Shown: positions 34,620 to 39,194 of the stretch, in pieces
Layout of the letters: each line of letters starts with the position of its first letter
Position numbering within the stretch: position 1 is the stretch's first letter
Assembly (NCBI GenBank): GCA_017417585.1
Contig: JAFPYX010000004.1
Location: 1-39,194 of the forward strand
From: Victivallales bacterium
GTDB lineage: Bacteria; Verrucomicrobiota; Lentisphaeria; Oligosphaerales; Oligosphaeraceae
Direction of reading: 5' to 3'
DNA length: 39,194 nt
Translations under genes and position numbers: made by a program
Notes under the pieces: generated by a model
Seen by the model: only the letters and a program-made list of their open reading frames with translations
What the model was told of the DNA's origin: nothing
Databases searched by the model: none

Positions 34620-36122
34620 ATGTTTACGTCAACCGAGCTTTCCCAGATCAAACAGTTCGGGCAACTCATCTTCACGAACCCGTTTTCAGCGAAACGTCTG
34701 GACATGGAGAGGCAGTTGCTGGGCAGCCGCCACATCCAGCGGTACCGCGTATGGCACAGCCTAGACGGCGAACCGTCGGTGAACGGGAATCTCCCCGCGA
34801 TTGCGGAACTTTGCAGCCATTTGGTTGAAAAGGGGCTTTCCCTATGGGAAAAGGGCGCCTTATCGCCCCACATCGAGCTGCTGGAGACCTGGGATCTCCT
34901 TGCGATTTATTGGCTCTTCTCCAAATACAGTCAAGCGATGAGCCAGAACATCTACCGGGCAACGGAGCTGGAGGAGAAAATCGCCCTGCTCTACGAGGTG
35001 TTCCAGCAGGATTTCGCCCGGCTGATCCTGCGGATTCCGCGAAAAAGGCCCACCGCCTACTCGGCGGAGAAAGTATTTGCACTGTGTCATCAGGTGCACC
35101 GCGCCTTCAATTACATTTTCGACTTCATCGCGGGCGGAACCTCCCCCGCCGCCGAATTGCGAAGCACCATCTGGGAGTCCATCTTCACGCATGACATGGG
35201 ACTTTACTACCGTCGGCTATACGGTGAGATGAACCAGATCACCACGCTCATCACAGGGGAGTCCGGCACGGGCAAGGAGCTGGCCGCGCAGGCCATCTCC
35301 TACTCGCAGTTCATCCCCTTCGATCCGGCGGAGAAGCGTTTCCAGTTCCCGTATCGGGAGTGCTTCCACCCCGTGCAGCTTTCCGCCATGCCGGCATCCT
35401 TGATCGAATCCGAACTTTTCGGGCACGTGAAAGGGGCGTTCACAGGAGCCGTCGCCGACCGCCAAGGCCCCTTTGAAACGTGCCACCCCTGCGAATGCGT
35501 CTTTCTGGATGAAATCGGCGAAGTGCCGCTTGATGTCCAGGTCAAACTGCTACGCCTTCTGCAGACCCGCCAGTTCCGGCGCGTCGGCGACGTAGAACTC
35601 AGGAGCTTTGGCGGCAAGGTCATTGCCGCAACGAACTCGGAACTGGCAGAAGGCTGCCGCAACGGCACCTTCCGCCAGGACCTCCTCTTCCGCATCTGCT
35701 CGGACACCATTCAGACCGTCCCGTTGCGCACGCTGCTGGACGGCCAGCCGGAGGAATTGCGCCAATTCGTTACCATCCTCGCGAAACGAATTCTTTCCGA
35801 GGGAGATGTGCAGCCGTTTGTGGAGCGGTGCTGCAAATGGATCATGGACAATCTGGGCATGAGCTATCCCTGGCCAGGAAACGTGCGCGAGCTGGAGCAG
35901 TGCCTGCGGAATCTGCTTGTCCGCGGAAACTACACACCACTGCTTAAGGCAAAGAGCCTACCCGATTTCGACCTCGGCAAACAGATGGCGGACAGTGGAC
36001 TGACCGCCGAGGAGCTGGTGCGAAAATACGTGCGGACCCTTCACGATCGCGGCCACTCCGTCCTGAAAATCTCCCAGCTTTCGGGACTTGACCGGCGAAC
36101 GGTGAAAAAGCACCTCGCCTGA
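34620..36122 (+). CDS. Sigma-54-dependent transcriptional activator (AAA+ enhancer-binding protein)
   Basis: A 500-residue bacterial enhancer-binding protein. The central AAA+ domain has Walker A GESGTGKE (213-220), the sigma-54 contact loop GAFTGA (272-277), Walker B VFLDEIGE (294-301), and YPWPGNVRELEQ near 415-426. The C-terminus is a Fis-like helix-turn-helix (about 475-500; SGLDRRTVKKHLA). The first 190 residues are helical and match no receiver, PAS or GAF domain I recognise; their signal input is unknown. ATG 34620 has GAGG upstream. The gene is divergent from the acyl-ligase fusion (242-bp intergenic region) and could regulate it, but I did not find a convincing -24/-12 element. Confidence 0.92.
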   Translation: MFTSTELSQIKQFGQLIFTNPFSAKRLDMERQLLGSRHIQRYRVWHSLDGEPSVNGNLPAIAELCSHLVEKGLSLWEKGALSPHIELLETWDLLAIYWLFSKYSQAMSQNIYRATELEEKIALLYEVFQQDFARLILRIPRKRPTAYSAEKVFALCHQVHRAFNYIFDFIAGGTSPAAELRSTIWESIFTHDMGLYYRRLYGEMNQITTLITGESGTGKELAAQAISYSQFIPFDPAEKRFQFPYRECFHPVQLSAMPASLIESELFGHVKGAFTGAVADRQGPFETCHPCECVFLDEIGEVPLDVQVKLLRLLQTRQFRRVGDVELRSFGGKVIAATNSELAEGCRNGTFRQDLLFRICSDTIQTVPLRTLLDGQPEELRQFVTILAKRILSEGDVQPFVERCCKWIMDNLGMSYPWPGNVRELEQCLRNLLVRGNYTPLLKAKSLPDFDLGKQMADSGLTAEELVRKYVRTLHDRGHSVLKISQLSGLDRRTVKKHLA

Positions 36123-36173
36123 CCGCCAGGGAATTATATCGTTGAATTAGATTGACCCTGGTGAAGGCGGGAG

Positions 36174-36232
36174 GGCGGCGGTAAACGGAACAACCGAGAC
36201 CCACGGGACGAATGGGACGGAAGATGCATCCC
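36174..36232 (+). repeat. Dispersed 59-bp repeat, copy B
   Basis: Partner of 31739-31797 (51 of 59 identical by eye). It is followed at once by 9-bp repeats. Confidence 0.7.
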
Positions 36233-36235
36233 AGA

Positions 36236-36275
36236 TGAGCCGGATGAGCCGGATGGACCGGGAGTCCGGATGGGA
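36236..36275. repeat. Short 9-bp tandem repeats (TGAGCCGGA type)
   Basis: TGAGCCGGA occurs twice in direct succession (36236-36253), then TGGACCGGG and a degenerate unit. Confidence 0.55.
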
Positions 36276-36447
36276 CGTCTCCAGCACACGCCAGGGAACA
36301 TCTGCCCAACGGGCTGCCGGTTTCTTTACGGAATTGCTTTTTCCCCAGACGGGAATGCGACCCTCTTTGAGATCCAGGAGACAAGACTTCTATTCTCCGG
36401 CCGTTGGCCTCTGGCAGTCCTATTAGGCTCTTTCGGGGAGCAAAGCT

Positions 36448-38262
36448 TTATTGAAACGGTATGAAGAACAACCATAGCTTGTTGCCTTCGGGCGAGGTCT
36501 CACGCCGGAACAGCCGCCAGGCGAAGGAAAAGACGGTGGAATCGTCTTCCTCGTCATGGTAATAGGAGATGAACGGGAAGATTTCGCGGCTGGTCGTGGT
36601 GGGTGTGGTGACCTGCCGGAAAGCACGCCACAAGACGCTGCTTTCGGTCATTTCCTGGTAGGACTCGCGGCGGAATAGCGCGCCCCAAAGGAGTTTGAAA
36701 GAAGTGCCGCTGTCGTAATACTGTTCGTAGTCGATGAGGTCGAGGAGCATTCCAAAGCTGTGGTTCTTGACGAGACTGCGTGGGTATTTGCTCGCGAAGT
36801 CGTTTGCCAGGGTGTCAAGATTCTCCAGAGTCAGTTGGTCGAGCGGTTCAAGCTCGAGATGCTGGCACATCTCGTTGATTCGCTTGCGGGTTGTTTCCAA
36901 TGCTCTTTCGGCATAGGGATTGCCTTTCGCGTTTTGGTTATAATAAATGGCGTTAGGTGCCGTCTGGATGAGATCGAAGAGCGCCTCGCATTCGTCAGCC
37001 TGCTCGCCTGACCAGTGGTAGCGGGAAGAACTCCTGTAGTTCCAGAGAGCGCCCCAAAGGACATTGTTCTCAAAAATCTCCTCCGCGTTGTTTGCAGGAT
37101 ACTCATAGGCGATGGTTGAATAGTCGAAGAAAGGCCACATTCTGAAGTGGTGGCCGATGCCGCTGCCGCCATGCAGCTTGACTTCATTTTTGCCGAGATA
37201 GCAGAGCCAGTCGTAGGAGTAGAGACGGTTCTGGCGAGAAGGCTGGACCTCGCCTTGGCTCGTGGGAGCATCTCGGAGATATTCTTCGTAGCCGCCGAGA
37301 AGATGGCAGAGAATGCCGACGCTCTTCTCATTGGCCGAGGACAGATACGAAAAGAATGGGAACACTCCCCAAGAACCACTACCTTTAAGCCACCAGGCTG
37401 GCCCTACGGCGCTGAAATCCTTTATGTTCAAGTAGATTGGGAAAAGCCCTGCGGAGTTTGGAGTCGTCCACCAGGTGAGGCAGTAGCTCGATTTCTCACC
37501 GAAACGGCAGAAGGGGAAGACACCCCAGGCGTTCTTGGTCCACCAGACGGGTCCTGCGGCGGTGAAGTCCCTGGCGCTGATGTAGATGGGGAAAAGTCCA
37601 GTGGAATTAGGCGACTTCCACCAGAGCAGGAAACGATAGCCCTCCTTGCCGACATGGAAGAGCGGATAAAAGCCAAAATGGCCGTTTTCGCGATTCCACC
37701 AGGCGAGAGTGAAATAGTTGAAGGTCGGAGAGAAGTAGCTGATGGGAGTTATAAGTTTTCCCGTGCAGCGGTCATGGTAGAAGAGCGGGAAGCAGCAGGT
37801 GAAATCTTCGCCGTGATGGAAGAATGGGAAGAGCCCCCAGTTCTTGCCCCACTTGTAGCCGAGAAGAAACTGGTAGAAATCATCGTCAAACTCATCGTTG
37901 GAGTCCCCGCGATAAATCCAGAAGAGCGGGATGACGCCAAAGCCGTCGTCTTTGGAGATGACCACGTTCAGAAGACGGAAATAGTGTTCATCGAAGTCGC
38001 TGGCCGGCCATAGGACGCCCCATTCCTTTCCTTCCTTGAAAACCAGCGGACGGAACGCGAAGCCGTCCTTGTCGGCGTCGAAGATGGGCCAGAGCACCGA
38101 AAAGCCGTCCCCGGTTCCATAGCAGAGCGGCCAGAGATTGACGGTGCGGCGGCTGTCGCTTTCACCTAGCGGCGTCAGATTGAAGAGACGCCGCGGAGAG
38201 ACGCAACCGACCGCGAAAGCGAGTGCCAACAGCAAAATGAGCAGAGGAAGGTGATGTCGCAT
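36448..38262 (-). CDS. Trp-rich repeat lipoprotein of unknown function
   Basis: A 604-residue protein with a lipoprotein signal: hydrophobic residues 5-18, then a lipobox ending AVGC with Cys20. The mature N-terminal half is built from repeated short Trp/Phe-rich strands with pattern W-G-(V/L)-(F/L)-(P/W)-F or GLFPIY; two neighbouring units about 50 residues apart (about 37630-37330) share WW-x2-PNS-x-GLFPIY. The C-terminal third is more helical and ends in another WxLFRRE-rich stretch. The frame is open to 38415, but ATG 38262 puts the signal peptide at the N-terminus; ATG 38277 is an alternative. Beta-barrel or beta-propeller-like folding at the outer membrane is a guess. I recognise no family. 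Confidence 0.75.
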   Translation of the reverse strand: MRHHLPLLILLLALAFAVGCVSPRRLFNLTPLGESDSRRTVNLWPLCYGTGDGFSVLWPIFDADKDGFAFRPLVFKEGKEWGVLWPASDFDEHYFRLLNVVISKDDGFGVIPLFWIYRGDSNDEFDDDFYQFLLGYKWGKNWGLFPFFHHGEDFTCCFPLFYHDRCTGKLITPISYFSPTFNYFTLAWWNRENGHFGFYPLFHVGKEGYRFLLWWKSPNSTGLFPIYISARDFTAAGPVWWTKNAWGVFPFCRFGEKSSYCLTWWTTPNSAGLFPIYLNIKDFSAVGPAWWLKGSGSWGVFPFFSYLSSANEKSVGILCHLLGGYEEYLRDAPTSQGEVQPSRQNRLYSYDWLCYLGKNEVKLHGGSGIGHHFRMWPFFDYSTIAYEYPANNAEEIFENNVLWGALWNYRSSSRYHWSGEQADECEALFDLIQTAPNAIYYNQNAKGNPYAERALETTRKRINEMCQHLELEPLDQLTLENLDTLANDFASKYPRSLVKNHSFGMLLDLIDYEQYYDSGTSFKLLWGALFRRESYQEMTESSVLWRAFRQVTTPTTTSREIFPFISYYHDEEDDSTVFSFAWRLFRRETSPEGNKLWLFFIPFQ

Positions 38263-38433
38263 TGCGAAGATTCCCATCTGGCGGGGCGCGTTTCTCGGAG
38301 GACGTTTTACTCCGTTCGGCAACATGTTGCAATAAAAGAATATCAACAATATAACATGAAACAAGTATTTTTCCTGAATATTACGATTTTCAGGGAAATA
38401 CATACTTGGGAACACTGCTGTCCGATAAAAATT

Positions 38434-39194
38434 TCACATCAAAAACTCCCCGAATAACTCCAACTGGCGCGGCGCGTTCCAGTCAGGCGGCTTTTCCAGC
38501 GTCTTTCTGTCGAGCGAGAGCAGCTCCAGCAAATGGCAGTTGCTCATCAGCTGTTCCCTGACGCGTGCCGTGATTTCCGTCAGGCTGATTTCGACCTTGG
38601 TCAGGAACTTGATGTAGGCGACCAGCAGGAAGTGTATGAGCGCGACCCAAATCTGCGTCATCACGGCGTTCTCGCTTGTGCCGAGGAACGTCCTGATCTG
38701 CAGGTTCTGCTTTATCCATTTGAAGAACAGCTCGATCTGCCATCTTCTCTTGTAGATTGCGGCGATGGTCGCGGCGGCAAGCCTGAAGTTGTTGGTCAGG
38801 AACACGTAGTCCTTGCCAGTTTCCGCATCGTGGAACACCACGCGCCGCAGTTTGCCGGAATACGTCTCCTGCGCGTTCTGAAGTTCCAATTTTACCGTGT
38901 CGTCGGCCAAGACGCCCAGTTTTCCGTTCGGTGCAAGGTGCTGTCCGACGACCTCGAGCCTCGCGTTCCGCCTGGGCCTTGTGACGAAGAAGGCGCCTTT
39001 GCCGTCGATCTCCTTGAACCATGCGTAGTCGCAGTATCCCTTGTCGTACGTGTAGATGCTGTCCGGTTCAATCCGGAACCACTTGCGCGCGGCGCGGATG
39101 TCGGCCATCTTCCCGTTGCTCATCACCACGAAGCAGGGCAAGTTGCCCGACAGGTCCAGCTGCGTGTGGAGCTTGACCGCGCCCTTGTTCGTGC
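38434..39194 (-). CDS. IS4-family transposase (5' part off the right edge)
   Basis: The C-terminal 253 or so residues of a DDE transposase. The frame stays open to the window edge, reading LHTQLDLSGNLP upstream, so the start lies outside. YDKGYCDY holds the second catalytic Asp region, and YKRRWQIELFFKWIK fits the IS4 Y-x2-R-x3-E-x6-K signature containing the catalytic Glu. Sequence style matches the IS4 subgroup with an N-terminal DUF4372. The IS end should lie shortly after the stop at 38434; the bases around 38420 could be part of the terminal repeat, but this cannot be confirmed without the other end. Confidence 0.88.
   Translation of the reverse strand, partial: TNKGAVKLHTQLDLSGNLPCFVVMSNGKMADIRAARKWFRIEPDSIYTYDKGYCDYAWFKEIDGKGAFFVTRPRRNARLEVVGQHLAPNGKLGVLADDTVKLELQNAQETYSGKLRRVVFHDAETGKDYVFLTNNFRLAAATIAAIYKRRWQIELFFKWIKQNLQIRTFLGTSENAVMTQIWVALIHFLLVAYIKFLTKVEISLTEITARVREQLMSNCHLLELLSLDRKTLEKPPDWNAPRQLELFGEFLM

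Larger units (their letters stand above)
36123..36447. other. Intergenic region with short repeats downstream of the sigma-54 activator
   Basis: Between convergent gene ends. It holds the 15-bp sequence GGGAATTATATCGTT (36129-36143), the second copy of the 59-bp repeat and a 9-bp-period stretch. No clear terminator or gene is seen. Confidence 0.6.

Noticed and set aside
38410..38433. Terminal inverted repeat of the IS4 element
   Set aside because: The sequence around 38420 is in the right place, but the other IS end lies outside the window, so no repeat pairing or target duplication can be shown.

Overview
The window looks like a chromosomal segment of a Gram-negative-type bacterium of the PVC superphylum, most likely a Lentisphaerota/Victivallales-like organism. 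That placement is inferred from gene content, not from a marker gene. The content includes a giant AIDA-repeat/peptidase surface protein, a DUF4434 glycosidase-like protein, several eukaryote-like Ser/Thr kinases (two with Cache-type sensors), an OleA-type thiolase, a VIT/vWA protein, a Trp-rich lipoprotein and an IS4-type transposase. Coding strands are rather GC-rich, with two AT-richer patches inside the first gene. I found no tRNA, rRNA or CRISPR array by eye.

Layout. 1-4323 (-): the N-terminal 1441 residues of a giant surface/secreted protein, running off the left edge, with a metzincin-like zinc-protease domain, AIDA-type repeats, a papain/IdeS-like cysteine-protease domain and Ig/RTX-like C-terminal modules. 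4324-4846: intergenic, carrying a GC-rich element bounded by 22-bp inverted repeats. 4847-10731 (-): a DUF4434 protein and two paralogous transmembrane Cache-sensor kinases. The downstream kinase is split by a frameshift exactly at a run of ten G in its glycine loop and has also lost the DFG aspartate. 10907-14326 (-): murI, ilvH and ilvB, with a valine-rich leader peptide and a terminator hairpin upstream of ilvB (a classical attenuator layout). 14522-16711 (-): a GH20-like protein. 16958-23022 (-): a close-packed gene string in transcription order UbiB/ABC1-type kinase, OleA-like thiolase, aconitase, atypical small kinase and tsaE.

23414-24931 (+): a PutP-type Na+/proline symporter. 25395-28550 (+): a secreted VIT/vWA/TPR/DUF2135/LysM protein. 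28761-31412 (-): two PLP-dependent DegT/DnrJ/EryC1 aminotransferases. 31888-34377 (-): a three-module acyl-activating enzyme (AMP ligase, acyl carrier domain, PlsC-type acyltransferase). 34620-36122 (+): a sigma-54-dependent activator. 36448-38262 (-): a Trp-rich repeat lipoprotein. 38434 to the right edge (-): an IS4-family transposase, incomplete at its 5' end.

The most interesting signals are the G10 tract that breaks, and could reversibly repair, a sensor-kinase gene; the mosaic two-protease surface protein with an internal lipoprotein-like signal; the ilv attenuator; the translationally coupled UbiB-kinase/OleA pair; and the ligase-ACP-acyltransferase fusion.
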